The notes under the pieces are model-generated. The model saw only the letters and a program-made list of their open reading frames with translations. It was not told the DNA's origin and did no database searches. A stretch of 64,000 nucleotides of DNA from assembly GCF_002846575.1 (NCBI RefSeq), contig NZ_PJND01000007.1, forward strand, positions 496,001 through 560,000, read 5' to 3'. Of the stretch, positions 26,152 through 35,614 are shown in pieces. Numbering within the stretch: the stretch's first letter is position 1; the number at the start of each line of letters is the position of its first letter. The position numbers and the translations under genes were made by a program. Origin of the DNA: Flavobacterium lindanitolerans. GTDB taxonomy: Bacteria; Bacteroidota; Bacteroidia; Flavobacteriales; Flavobacteriaceae.

Positions 26152-26173
26152 AATTGGATATGTTTGTGCAAAT

Positions 26174-26947
26174 CTAATCAATATATATTCTTTCATAGCC
26201 ATCAGGAACACTGTACGGGAAAGTAAGGTTTTCGTTGAATGAAACTGAATTATAATCGATATTAATATTGACTTTCTTACCGTTTTGGACTGCATCAATT
26301 ATAATTTGTGATGGCAATACCATTTCCGGATATTCTTTATGACGTGGATAGAGAATCTGCAATCTCCTGTCTTCTTTTGATTGGGTAACTTCCTGTTTTT
26401 TTATCAGGTAATTTGCCGCTTCAAAATAAAAAGCCTTTTCTGTATTCTTATTTGAGGCATCTTGCAGTTTGTACAAGCTTTCGTCAATTGTGGTCGTGTA
26501 TTTCCCTTTTGTCAGGTCATCCATGGCTTCACCAATAAGCATGTTCTGCACTTTTTGAAAATCCAATTCGGTCCCGAGCCACTTGCTCAGTGTAGAATAA
26601 TCGCCCTCAAAAAACTTGTTTCCTATCTTTTCATAATATTTTACTTCCTGAGGCGTAATGAGTGCCTTGGCCATGGTAAATCCTAAAAAACGGACACTGA
26701 TTAAAATCTGTTCGTCTTTCTTGATTCGGATTTCGGCAGAAACACCCTGTGACATGTGGTCGTCTTTATACTTTGCACTGGCCTTGATATAGGCTGTCGA
26801 AAAATTCCTCTTGAGCTTATAATGGTTTTCAATTACTTTTGAAGAGGCGACCATTTCATTGGCTGTTCCTTCTGCAATTACTGCTTTCCTGGCATTGCAT
26901 GAAAGTAGCAAAAGGGCTCCAAAAGTTATGAAGATATATCTTTTCAT
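26174..26947 (-). CDS. DUF4292 lipoprotein
   Basis: 257 residues. The signal peptide and lipobox (LLLLSC, Cys17) predict a lipoprotein. The body matches DUF4292 of Bacteroidota (SVRFLGFTMAKALITPQEVKYYEK, LTFPYSVPDGYERI near the end), a LolA/LppX-like fold often seen in outer-membrane lipid handling. It overlaps the TPR gene by one base and precedes the EnvC-like gene. A role in envelope assembly is inferred from its neighbours. Confidence 0.85.
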   Translation of the reverse strand: MKRYIFITFGALLLLSCNARKAVIAEGTANEMVASSKVIENHYKLKRNFSTAYIKASAKYKDDHMSQGVSAEIRIKKDEQILISVRFLGFTMAKALITPQEVKYYEKIGNKFFEGDYSTLSKWLGTELDFQKVQNMLIGEAMDDLTKGKYTTTIDESLYKLQDASNKNTEKAFYFEAANYLIKKQEVTQSKEDRRLQILYPRHKEYPEMVLPSQIIIDAVQNGKKVNINIDYNSVSFNENLTFPYSVPDGYERIYID

Positions 26948-28299
26948 TATTTTTTCTGTTTTAGTAACTGGTCTGCTTTCTGGAAATAAAATTCCTTCTT
27001 CTTCGCATCTCCAAGTCCGTTAAAAGCCTCACCTAATTGGATATTAAAGTTAATTTCCAAATCTCTGTTGTCAACGAGATAGTCCATACCCATTTCCAAA
27101 AAGTCTTTGGCTTTTTTATAATTTTTTATCTGGTTGTTCGCCAGTCCCGAGTAATAATAAAAATCCGGTTGCATAGGGAAAAAATCAATCAGGTCTGATG
27201 CTTTTTTTGCCAACACATCAAACTGCTTGTTTTCTGTATAGGCCTGCAATAGGAAGATATTAGACTCTACTTCCTGTGGATTATTTTTGGAATAGATTTC
27301 CAGATAGTGGATGGCGCGTTCCCAGTTTTTTCTTGCATAAAAAACCTTGCCTACTTCTTTAGTCAGCAGAGCCTGGTCTTCACTACTAAAATAGCCAACG
27401 GCCTTATCCAAATCAGTATTAAACTGCGGATTGTTTTTGACAAAAACCAAAAACTCTTTCAGGATTTTACGTTTTACTTCCGTGTCAATCTTCTTGCTTT
27501 CCAACACCTTATTCATGGCTGTAACTGCCTTATCTCCATCGTTATTATTAAGATGAAATTTGAAAAGTCCTACCTGGGCAAATTCTGAATCGGGGATTTC
27601 TTTTTCTAATTTTTTGGCGATTTCATATGCCTTTTCTTCCTGATTGCTTTCCGAATAAAGATAAATCAGGGCAATGTATTTTGACTCGTCTTTTGGATTT
27701 TTTTTAATGGCTTCCAAAAGCTGGTCTTTTTCTCCAATGCGGTATTTCGAATCTTTCAGGATTTGCTGCTTATAGGCATTCCTCTGAGGGGTTTCACCAA
27801 CCGTATCATCCAAATCTTTTATAAGCGCCAAAGCCTTGTCATATTGGTCTGTATACATATAAAGCGAAGTCAGGTCTTCTTTATATTTTATATCAAGCCC
27901 AATTAATTTATTGACAACAACTATAGCCTGTGTATAATCTTTTGTCTGGTAGCACACATCATACATTCCAACATAGAACCATTTATTTTTAGGGTCTATG
28001 AGGGAAGCCTGTGAAAACGACTCGTATGCTTTTTTATAATCTTTCAGGCTCAGGTAATTTTTACCCAATTCATAATAGACGACCGCATTTTGAGGCTGTA
28101 GCTTAAGGCATTTTTCCAAAGCGGCTATAGCTTTGTCATAATTTTCAATGCCTTTCTGCTTTAGTGATTCATAAAAACTATCCTGAAAACCATCTTCTGC
28201 CAACGCTATATCGTCCGGCTCAGCCTGGGCAAAAGTTTTAGCCGGAACGCATAACATTCCGAAGAAAAGAAGTGGTAAGAGATAACTTTTAATTTTCAT
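26947..28299 (-). CDS. Secreted tetratricopeptide-repeat protein
   Basis: 450 residues. A signal peptide (MKIKSYLLPLLFFGMLCVPAKTFA, cleavage near residue 24) is followed by about ten TPR motifs, for example ALEKCLKLQPQNAVVYYELGKNYLSLKDYKKAYESF. A periplasmic scaffold is the likely role. It lies between a sugar nucleotidyltransferase (19-base gap) and the DUF4292 lipoprotein (1-base overlap). Confidence 0.88.
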   Translation of the reverse strand: MKIKSYLLPLLFFGMLCVPAKTFAQAEPDDIALAEDGFQDSFYESLKQKGIENYDKAIAALEKCLKLQPQNAVVYYELGKNYLSLKDYKKAYESFSQASLIDPKNKWFYVGMYDVCYQTKDYTQAIVVVNKLIGLDIKYKEDLTSLYMYTDQYDKALALIKDLDDTVGETPQRNAYKQQILKDSKYRIGEKDQLLEAIKKNPKDESKYIALIYLYSESNQEEKAYEIAKKLEKEIPDSEFAQVGLFKFHLNNNDGDKAVTAMNKVLESKKIDTEVKRKILKEFLVFVKNNPQFNTDLDKAVGYFSSEDQALLTKEVGKVFYARKNWERAIHYLEIYSKNNPQEVESNIFLLQAYTENKQFDVLAKKASDLIDFFPMQPDFYYYSGLANNQIKNYKKAKDFLEMGMDYLVDNRDLEINFNIQLGEAFNGLGDAKKKEFYFQKADQLLKQKK

Positions 28300-28318
28300 A
28301 TTGGTTTTTTATCAAATT

Positions 28319-29329
28319 TTATTCCAAAACCGAATAATCGCCTATGCTTATGCTTGTGAAATTTCCGTCAAAGCTGGCGTGGTTTCCAATCATTGCATTA
28401 TCCAAACTTGCATTTTTTATATGAGAATGCGTTTGAATTAAACTGTTTTTTATGGTACTGTTGATGACGTGACATCCTTTGCCTAAAGATACATTTGGAC
28501 CAACTGTTGCATTAATCAGGATTACGTCTTTACCAATATAGCATGGTGGAATGATTGTCGAATTTTCTGTCTTAACATCATAGTCTACCAAATGTTCGCC
28601 ATCATTATGCAGGAAGCCTAACATTCTTGTATTGGTCTCCACAGTAACATTTTTGTTACCGCAATCCATCCATTCGTCAACTTTTCCCGGAACAAACTTC
28701 AATCCTTTTTCTTTCATGTTCTCCAAACCATCCGTCAGTTGGTATTCTCCTCCTTTTACAACATTATTATCCAATAAATATTGCAATTCATTTCTTAAAG
28801 TTTCTCCGGATTTGAAATAATAGATACCTATAATTGCCAGGTCAGAGACAAACTCTTTTGGTTTTTCTACAAAATCAACAATTTGATTCTGCCCGTTTAA
28901 CTGCACAACACCAAAAGCACTCGGATCGTCAACTTGTTTTACCCAAATAACACTATCTGCCTCTGTGTCCAGGGTAAAATCAGCACGAAAAAGCGTATCG
29001 GCATATGCCACCACTATAGGACCGGTCATTGATTCTTTTGCACTCATAATGGCATGAGCTGTTCCTAATGGCTGTTCCTGATAATAAATTGTGCCTTTGG
29101 CCCCCAATTTTTCTGCTATTTCGACCAACTCAACTTCTACCTGCTTTCCAAAATCTCTGTGGATGATAAAGGCTATTTCTTCTATATCCTGATTGATTAC
29201 ACCGGCAATATCTTCAACAAGCCTATGCACTATTGGCTTTCCGGCTATCGGGATTAGTGGTTTTGGAACTGTTAATGTATGTGGTCTTAAGCGAGAGCCT
29301 CGTCCGGCCATAGGAACTATTATCTTCAT
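28319..29329 (-). CDS. Sugar-phosphate nucleotidyltransferase
   Basis: 336 residues. The nucleotide-binding signature MAGRGSRLRPHTLTVPKPL (7-25) and the activated-sugar site (VVAYADTLFR, D in the metal site) mark an NDP-sugar pyrophosphorylase of the RfbA/GlmU/GCD1 kind. The C-terminal quarter has hexapeptide (left-handed beta-helix) repeats (IIPPCYIGKDVILINATVGP). The sugar cannot be told from sequence. It belongs to an envelope cluster with a flippase upstream. Confidence 0.9.
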   Translation of the reverse strand: MKIIVPMAGRGSRLRPHTLTVPKPLIPIAGKPIVHRLVEDIAGVINQDIEEIAFIIHRDFGKQVEVELVEIAEKLGAKGTIYYQEQPLGTAHAIMSAKESMTGPIVVAYADTLFRADFTLDTEADSVIWVKQVDDPSAFGVVQLNGQNQIVDFVEKPKEFVSDLAIIGIYYFKSGETLRNELQYLLDNNVVKGGEYQLTDGLENMKEKGLKFVPGKVDEWMDCGNKNVTVETNTRMLGFLHNDGEHLVDYDVKTENSTIIPPCYIGKDVILINATVGPNVSLGKGCHVINSTIKNSLIQTHSHIKNASLDNAMIGNHASFDGNFTSISIGDYSVLE

Positions 29330-29381
29330 ATAGTTTTCGTATTTTATTTTAAAGTTGGAAATCCAACCGTGTTTGTTTTAT

Positions 29382-29816
29382 TTATTTTACTCCTGTGCTT
29401 CCAAATCCGCCTTCCCCTCTTGATGTTTCAGACAGTTCATCTGCTTCCAGCCAGACTGCTCTTTCATGTTTGGCTATAATGAGTTGGGCAATTCTTTCGC
29501 CGTTTTCGATTACAAAAGCTTCATTTGATAAATTTACTAAAATCACTCCAATCTCACCACGATAATCGGCATCGACTGTTCCCGGAGAATTGAGTACGGT
29601 TATTCCTTTTTTTGCAGCTAATCCGCTACGTGGACGTACCTGTGCTTCATAGCCTACCGGCAATTCTATAAAAAGCCCGGTTTTTACAATAGCTCTTTCT
29701 AACGGGCCCAGCGTAACGGGTTCAGAAAGATTAGCTCTCAGGTCCATTCCGGCTGAAGCCAGAGTTTCATAGTTTGGTAACGGATGCTGTGATTTGTTTA
29801 TGATTTTAATTGTCAT
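29382..29816 (-). CDS. dut: dUTP diphosphatase
   Basis: 144 residues. It hydrolyses dUTP to dUMP and keeps uracil out of DNA. All five motifs are present: ASAGMDLRA (21-29), [28 protein letters not shown] and the C-terminal GEGGFGSTG. It lies 27 bases after the flippase stop in a leftward run. Confidence 0.98.
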   Translation of the reverse strand: MTIKIINKSQHPLPNYETLASAGMDLRANLSEPVTLGPLERAIVKTGLFIELPVGYEAQVRPRSGLAAKKGITVLNSPGTVDADYRGEIGVILVNLSNEAFVIENGERIAQLIIAKHERAVWLEADELSETSRGEGGFGSTGVK

Positions 29817-29843
29817 CAGATAAAAAGGTAAAATTATTATGTC

Positions 29844-31322
29844 TTAGGCTTTTCTTTTAATAATGCGAAGAATAGTTTCTTTTTCGTTGTAATATATGAA
29901 ATACATGAATGCAATCAACATTGGGATTCCCACCCAATAATTTTCACGATATCCGTAAAAATAAATGAATGAGAAAAGAATAGAGATTAACAGATAACCG
30001 CCTATTGCTTTTTTATCATACGGAATCGGATAGTATTTATTACCCCATACATACGATATAAACATCATACTACCATAAGCTGCAATGGTTGCAATTGCCG
30101 AACCGTAGTAGCTAAGTGGCGGAATGAGCAGGTAATTCAACACCAGGGTTATGACCGCACCAATAATGGAAATATAGGCTCCTATATGCGTTTGGTTGGT
30201 AAGTTTGTACCATACAGAAAGATTAGTATAGATGCCAAGAAAGAAATTAGCCAAAATAATCAGCGGCACGACTCCCATAGCATCCCAAAATGATGAATCA
30301 CGAATCATGACTAACTTTAGTACATCAGCAAAAACAATTACTGCCAATGTCATTAAAGACCCAAATATTACAAAGTATTTTGTAATTGTTGCATACGTCT
30401 GTTTTGCATTTTCATTGGAGGCATGGCTAAAAAAGAACGGTTCAATGCCTAAAGTATATGCCGTACGAAACAGTACCATAAAGAGCCCTAACTTATAACA
30501 AGCGGAATAAATACCTACTTCTGCTTCGGCAATATCTGGCCGAAGCAGGTATTTTAATAATATCTTATCGAATTGGTCATTAATAGCAAAGGCTATACCT
30601 GCAATCATGATTGGAAATCCGTAACGCAGCATTTTTTTCCATAGTTGGAAATCAAAATGCCAGCGAACATGCATATAGTTGGGCAAAAACACCAACAAGG
30701 TCAGTAAGCTTGCGACAATATTGGACACAAAAATATAGCCAACCTGAAAATCCTCAAAATACAAGGAGCTTACAAAGCTTTCAGGGTTTTGTTGGGCAAT
30801 TTTGGGAAGATAAATCAGGAAGAACAGGTTCAATCCTAAATTTACAGCCACATTCCCAATCTTTACCGCGGCATAAAACATTGGCTTCTGTCTGGCCCGC
30901 AGCTTCGAAAAAGGAATAATTACCAGGGCATCGAGCACTAATATCCAAATGACATAGGTTACATACTGCACCTCAATATCAATAAATTCTGCTACTGAAG
31001 TTCTGAAAAGAAGGGCAAGAACCAGAAAAAGAATGCTGGTCCAAAAAATAGAAACGGTTGATGTTTCTACCACTGTTTTTTTATCGGCTTCGGTATTATA
31101 AAACCTGAAAAAGGCTGTTTCCATTCCGTAGGCCAGAATGACATTAAAAAAAATAAGGTATGCGAAGATAATATTGACCTGACCATATTCTGCTTTTGGT
31201 AACAGTTCCGTATAAAGCGGCACCAAAAAAAAGCTAAACATTCTTGGTACAACTGTAGCAAGTCCGTAAATCGCTGTCTGCTTGAAAAGATTTTTGTATA
31301 AGCTCAAAATAGGTTTGGTCAA
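29844..31322 (-). CDS. Polysaccharide flippase (Wzx/MATE-like, 12-14 helices)
   Basis: 492 residues. About fourteen hydrophobic segments and the early block FKQTAIYGLATVVPRMFSFFLVPLYTELL are typical of the polysaccharide transport family (PST, MVF superfamily). It likely flips an undecaprenol-linked sugar or a lipid-linked precursor to the periplasm. It starts the leftward cluster; a good promoter ends 10 bases upstream of its ATG, which predicts a nearly leaderless message. Confidence 0.88.
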   Translation of the reverse strand: MTKPILSLYKNLFKQTAIYGLATVVPRMFSFFLVPLYTELLPKAEYGQVNIIFAYLIFFNVILAYGMETAFFRFYNTEADKKTVVETSTVSIFWTSILFLVLALLFRTSVAEFIDIEVQYVTYVIWILVLDALVIIPFSKLRARQKPMFYAAVKIGNVAVNLGLNLFFLIYLPKIAQQNPESFVSSLYFEDFQVGYIFVSNIVASLLTLLVFLPNYMHVRWHFDFQLWKKMLRYGFPIMIAGIAFAINDQFDKILLKYLLRPDIAEAEVGIYSACYKLGLFMVLFRTAYTLGIEPFFFSHASNENAKQTYATITKYFVIFGSLMTLAVIVFADVLKLVMIRDSSFWDAMGVVPLIILANFFLGIYTNLSVWYKLTNQTHIGAYISIIGAVITLVLNYLLIPPLSYYGSAIATIAAYGSMMFISYVWGNKYYPIPYDKKAIGGYLLISILFSFIYFYGYRENYWVGIPMLIAFMYFIYYNEKETILRIIKRKA

Positions 31323-31332
31323 ATTTATTTAA

Positions 31333-31365
31333 CAAAAATAGCTAATTCTTTGATTTCAGTATCAA
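31333..31365 (-). promoter_or_regulatory. Promoter of the flippase-dut-envelope cluster
   Basis: On the minus strand: TTG (31365-31363), 22-nt spacer, TATTTTTG (31340-31333). The distance to the ATG at 31322 is 10 bases. Confidence 0.6.
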
Positions 31366-31398
31366 TTTTATGTAGCAGTTTCACATAAAATATCAAAC

Positions 31399-31432
31399 AA
31401 AAAGGTCGGCAACAATAAGTTGCCGACCTTTT
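31399..31432 (-). terminator. Intrinsic terminator after the gene remnant
   Basis: AAAGGTCGGCAAC (31401-31413) pairs with GTTGCCGACCTTT (31419-31431), flanked by A and T runs. It follows the stop codon of the decayed fragment at 31452 and is not needed by any intact gene, so it marks a lost transcription unit. Confidence 0.75.
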
Positions 31433-31451
31433 AGAAAATGAGATATTGTGA

Positions 31452-31620
31452 TTATTCTTTAACCAATTTAAAATTGTGTTTTCCTTCTGGAGCAAATAAT
31501 TTCACACAGCCGTTATTTCTTCCACAGCTTCAACAACAGTAATGTTACAATTGAATTTGGAAAATTTTGAGCATACGTTCCTGAGCCAAAAGGACGAGTA
31601 AAAAAAGTAATTTTTTTATG
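31452..31620 (-). pseudogene. Possible decayed small gene
   Basis: The one stretch over 300 bases without an intact gene (31323-31696). On the minus strand a 25-residue end reads CGRNNGCVKLFAPEGKHNF then KLVKE and stop at 31452. In other frames just upstream are NCNITVVEAV and FGSGTYAQNFPNS, which read like parts of the same protein joined by frameshifts. A perfect terminator follows. No family recognised. It may be chance, or a very small gene with frame errors. Confidence 0.3.
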
Positions 31621-31652
31621 ATATAATTTTTTGATCAACCAAGAATATAAAG

Positions 31653-31680
31653 AAAAAGCCAGCAAATGCTGGCTTTTTAT
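31653..31680 (-). terminator. Intrinsic terminator of the ATP synthase operon
   Basis: AAAAAGCCAGCA (31653-31664) pairs with TGCTGGCTTTTT (31667-31678). On the minus strand it lies 17 bases after the atpG stop. Confidence 0.85.
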
Positions 31681-31696
31681 CTAAAAATTCATCTTT

Positions 31697-32554
31697 TTAT
31701 GCATTCAAAGCTTCGGCTCCACCAACAATTTCTAAGATTTCGTTGGTAATAGCAGCCTGACGTGCTTTGTTGTATGTCAACTTCAATTGGTTTCTCAATT
31801 CCGTCGCATTATCAGTCGCTTTGTGCATTGCTGTCATACGGGCTCCGTGCTCTGAAGCAAAAGAATCTCTGACTGCTTTATACAATTGTGTCTTCAATGA
31901 ACGTGGAATCAATTCTTCAACGATTTGTTCTTTTGATGGTTCAAAAAGGTAATCTACCTGATTTTTACTTTCTGCCTTTACCGGAACGATTGGTAAAAAC
32001 TGCTCCGTAATGATAACCTGAGTTGCAGCATTTTTGAATTGGTTATAAACCAGTTCAATCTTATCATAACTTCCCTCAGCATATAGCTTCATCAATTCTT
32101 CCGCAATTTCAGCAACATTATGGAAAGTCAAATTGTCGAAAACGCCATTATTATTCATAATTACGTTATTTGTCTTTCTGACAATGTCGTTACCTTTTTT
32201 ACCGATAGTAACAAAATCAACCTGCTTTCCTGCATAGTTTTGCAAAAGGTTTTTAGTTTCTTTTACAACGTTAGAATTGAATGCACCACACAAACCTCTG
32301 TTTGATGTAATCACAACAATAAGAACTTTATTTACAGGTCTTTGGTCAGAATATTTTCCACCGCTTTCCCCATCAAGTGAAGCGCTAACATTTTGTAGCA
32401 ATTCAGTTAATTTTTCAGCATAAGGACGCATTGCCGTAATGGCGTCTTGCGCTTTCTTAAGCTTTGCAGCAGAAACCATTTTCATCGCCGATGTAATCTG
32501 CATCGTTGATGAAACGGAAGTAATTCTATTACGGATTTCCTTTAAGTTTGCCAT
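31697..32554 (-). CDS. atpG: ATP synthase F1 gamma subunit
   Basis: 285 residues. It is the central rotating shaft. The N-terminal helix ANLKEIRNRITSVSSTMQIT and the C-terminal helix NKARQAAITNEILEIVGGAEAL are the usual conserved ends. It is the last gene of the leftward atp operon and is followed by a terminator; no atpD or atpC follows. A 95-base spacer with heptanucleotide repeats separates it from atpA. Confidence 0.98.
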   Translation of the reverse strand: MANLKEIRNRITSVSSTMQITSAMKMVSAAKLKKAQDAITAMRPYAEKLTELLQNVSASLDGESGGKYSDQRPVNKVLIVVITSNRGLCGAFNSNVVKETKNLLQNYAGKQVDFVTIGKKGNDIVRKTNNVIMNNNGVFDNLTFHNVAEIAEELMKLYAEGSYDKIELVYNQFKNAATQVIITEQFLPIVPVKAESKNQVDYLFEPSKEQIVEELIPRSLKTQLYKAVRDSFASEHGARMTAMHKATDNATELRNQLKLTYNKARQAAITNEILEIVGGAEALNA

Positions 32555-32562
32555 TTTTTATT

Positions 32563-32647
32563 AGTCTAAAAGTCCCAAGTCATAAAGACAAAAGTTTAGT
32601 AAAAACCCATTTGGCTTTCGACTTTTGTCTTTAAGACATTTGACTAA
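32563..32647. repeat. Degenerate heptanucleotide repeats with 13-bp inverted repeat (atpA-atpG spacer)
   Basis: AGTCTAA, AAGTCCC, AAGTCAT, AAAGACA, AAAGTTT follow at 7-nt steps from 32563, then GACTTTT, GTCTTTA, AGACATT, TGACTAA from 32620. TAAAGACAAAAGT (32583-32595) is exactly complementary to 32621-32633, so the spacer can form a hairpin with a 25-nt loop. Confidence 0.65.
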
Positions 32648-32649
32648 TT

Positions 32650-34227
32650 TTAGTTATATTTCGCTGATACTTCTTTAGCTACGTTCTCAATAACGTCAGT
32701 AATCTTGTCATCAAGTTTTCCAGCTTTCAAAGCATCAAGAGTATCTCTATGTTTGTTGTTCATGAATTCCAGGAAGTCTTTCTCGAATTCTTTTACTTTA
32801 TCAACAGGAACGTTTCTCAATAAGTTTTTAGAACCCGCATAGATAATAGCAACCTGATCTTCAACAGTGTAAGGATCGTTCAAACCTTGTTTTAGGATTT
32901 CAACGTTTCTCTTACCTTTCTCAATTACGTTTAATGTAACGGCATCCAAATCTGAACCGAATTTAGCGAACGCTTCCAATTCACGGAATTGTGCCTGATC
33001 AAGTTTCAAGGTACCAGCAACTTTTTTCATCGATTTGATTTGTGCGTTACCTCCAACACGAGATACAGAGATACCTACGTTAATCGCAGGACGAACTCCA
33101 GAGTTGAACAAATCAGACTCCAAGAAAATTTGCCCGTCTGTAATCGAAATTACGTTTGTTGGGATATAGGCAGAAACGTCACCCGCTTGTGTTTCAATGA
33201 TTGGCAAAGCTGTCAATGAACCACCACCTTTTACGATTGGCTTCAATGAATCTGGCAAATCGTTCATGTTTTTAGCGATGTCATCATTATTGATAACCTT
33301 ACAAGCTCTTTCTAACAATCTTGAGTGAAGGTAGAAAACGTCTCCAGGGTAAGCCTCACGCCCTGGTGGTCTTCTCAAAAGAAGAGAAACCTCACGGTAA
33401 GCTACTGCCTGCTTAGACAAATCATCATAAACAATCAATGCCGGACGTCCAGAATCTCTGAAGTACTCACCAATAGCTGCACCTGCGAAAGGAGCATAAA
33501 CCTGCATCGGAGCAGGATCAGAAGCGTTAGCAGCAACAATGATTGTATAAGCCATTGCGCCTTTTTCTTCTAATGTTTTTGCAATTCCTGCTACAGTCGA
33601 AGCTTTTTGTCCGATTGCAACATATATACAGAATACAGGCTGACCTGCATCATAAAATTCTTTTTGGTTCAGGATGGTATCGATACAAACGGTAGATTTA
33701 CCAGTCTGACGGTCACCAATTACAAGCTCTCTTTGTCCACGTCCAACCGGAATCATCGCATCGATAGCTTTTACACCTGTCTGTAATGGTTCAGTTACAG
33801 GCTGACGGAAGATAACTCCAGGAGCTTTTCTTTCCAATGGCATTTCATATAGTGTTCCGCCAATAGGTCCTTTACCATCGATTGGCTGACCTAGAGTGTT
33901 TACTACACGTCCTACCATTTCTTCACCTACTTTAAGCGAAGCAATACGTTGTGTTCTTTTTGCTGTAGAACCTTCTTTGATTCCTGTTGATGGTCCTAAA
34001 AGAACGACACCCACATTATCTTCTTCCAAGTTCAAAACGATACCTTCCATACCGTTATCAAATTCTACAAGCTCACCGTATTGAACATTTGAAAGCCCGT
34101 ACACACGAGCAATACCATCTCCAACTTGAAGTACTGTTCCAACTTCTTCCAGCGTAGCACCAGATTCAAAACCTGATAATTGCTTTTTTAATATTGCTGA
34201 AATTTCAGCAGGTTTGATTTCCGCCAT
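32650..34227 (-). CDS. atpA: ATP synthase F1 alpha subunit
   Basis: 525 residues. The regulatory nucleotide-binding subunit. Walker A is GDRQTGKST (171-179); [34 protein letters not shown] block holds Walker B and the arginine finger region. Longer than the E. coli protein by a few residues. It lies 37 bases after atpH. Confidence 0.99.
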   Translation of the reverse strand: MAEIKPAEISAILKKQLSGFESGATLEEVGTVLQVGDGIARVYGLSNVQYGELVEFDNGMEGIVLNLEEDNVGVVLLGPSTGIKEGSTAKRTQRIASLKVGEEMVGRVVNTLGQPIDGKGPIGGTLYEMPLERKAPGVIFRQPVTEPLQTGVKAIDAMIPVGRGQRELVIGDRQTGKSTVCIDTILNQKEFYDAGQPVFCIYVAIGQKASTVAGIAKTLEEKGAMAYTIIVAANASDPAPMQVYAPFAGAAIGEYFRDSGRPALIVYDDLSKQAVAYREVSLLLRRPPGREAYPGDVFYLHSRLLERACKVINNDDIAKNMNDLPDSLKPIVKGGGSLTALPIIETQAGDVSAYIPTNVISITDGQIFLESDLFNSGVRPAINVGISVSRVGGNAQIKSMKKVAGTLKLDQAQFRELEAFAKFGSDLDAVTLNVIEKGKRNVEILKQGLNDPYTVEDQVAIIYAGSKNLLRNVPVDKVKEFEKDFLEFMNNKHRDTLDALKAGKLDDKITDVIENVAKEVSAKYN

Positions 34228-34264
34228 TTTGTTTTATAATTTATACACTTTTCGTGTGGTAAAA

Positions 34265-34798
34265 CTAATTACTAAACTCTCTTTTTAAAACTTGTAATCT
34301 GTTGGCAATTGAAGCATTGTATTGCTTATCGCCTATTCTTAAAATAAATCCTCCAATGATAGATGGATCTACTATATTTTGAATTGTAATTTTCTTGTCT
34401 GAAAATTCTTTGATTTTCTCAGAAACTTTTGCTTCCAAAGCTGAATCCATTGGAATGGCTGTAGTTACTTTAGCCACTTCAAGTCCGTTCATTTCATCAA
34501 ACTGAATTTTGTACTGTGACGCAACATCAGCAAGAATTTCAAATCTTTTGTTTTCGAATAGCAAGTGGAAAAGACTTTTAGTCACTCCGTTTACATTTGC
34601 GAAAACTTCTGTCAGGGCAGCTTCTTTAACACCAACTCCAATAGTAGGATTAAGGATGAAGGTATTAAGTTCTTCATTACCTTCTATTGTTGATGCAATT
34701 GAAGCCATATCATTATAGACATCCTGCGCTGCTCCATTGGTTAGCGCCGAATCTAAAATTGCTTTTGCGTATCGGATTGCTGCTCTAGTTCCTGACAT
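34265..34798 (-). CDS. atpH: ATP synthase F1 delta subunit
   Basis: 177 residues. It joins the catalytic head to the b-subunit stalk. The N-terminal RAAIRYAKAILDSAL block and the C-terminal VDPSIIGGFILRIGDKQYNAS are characteristic. The start is one base after the atpF stop. Confidence 0.97.
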   Translation of the reverse strand: MSGTRAAIRYAKAILDSALTNGAAQDVYNDMASIASTIEGNEELNTFILNPTIGVGVKEAALTEVFANVNGVTKSLFHLLFENKRFEILADVASQYKIQFDEMNGLEVAKVTTAIPMDSALEAKVSEKIKEFSDKKITIQNIVDPSIIGGFILRIGDKQYNASIANRLQVLKREFSN

Positions 34799-34799
34799 A

Positions 34800-35291
34800 T
34801 TAGTTCAATTTTACGTCACCTAACATTTTCTCAACCAATTTGGTTTGAGCTTCTTTGTTAGACAATTCGTCTTTCAATAATTTTTCAGCAATTTCAAGAG
34901 ACAATGATGAAACCTGAGATTTCAATTCAGCCATAGCTGCATTCTTCTCCGCTTCGATAGCAGTTTTTGCCTGCTCAATCATTCTTTCTCCCTGAATTTG
35001 TGCTTCGTGTTTAGAATCTGCAATCATTTTGTCTCTCATTTCACGAGCTTCTTTCAATAAAGCATCACGCTCCATACGAGCTTCGTGTAAGATACGCTCA
35101 TTGTCTGCAGTAAGGTTTTGCATTTCCTTACGCGCTGCTTCAGCAGATGCCAATGCGTTGTTGATTGATTCCTCACGTCCTTTTACAGCTCCTAAAATAG
35201 GCTTCCAAGCGAATTTTCTTAAAAGAATAAAGAAAACTATGAAGATAATCGTTGTCCAAAAAACTAAACTCTCTGGTGCAGTAGGATTCAT
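34800..35291 (-). CDS. atpF: ATP synthase F0 b subunit
   Basis: 163 residues. One N-terminal membrane helix (about 8-27) and a long charged coiled coil of Ala, Glu, Arg and Lys form the peripheral stalk. VKGREESINNALASAEAARKEM is typical. It lies 82 bases after atpE. Confidence 0.97.
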   Translation of the reverse strand: MNPTAPESLVFWTTIIFIVFFILLRKFAWKPILGAVKGREESINNALASAEAARKEMQNLTADNERILHEARMERDALLKEAREMRDKMIADSKHEAQIQGERMIEQAKTAIEAEKNAAMAELKSQVSSLSLEIAEKLLKDELSNKEAQTKLVEKMLGDVKLN

Positions 35292-35373
35292 AAACTTATA
35301 TATTTAATTTGTTTGTCTTTTTTAAAAAAACCTCCTGAAACCAACCGTCCCAGGAAGCTTTGTTTACTTTAAA

Positions 35374-35592
<219 letters not shown>

Positions 35593-35614
35593 TTAATAAT
35601 TAATAAAACTCAAA

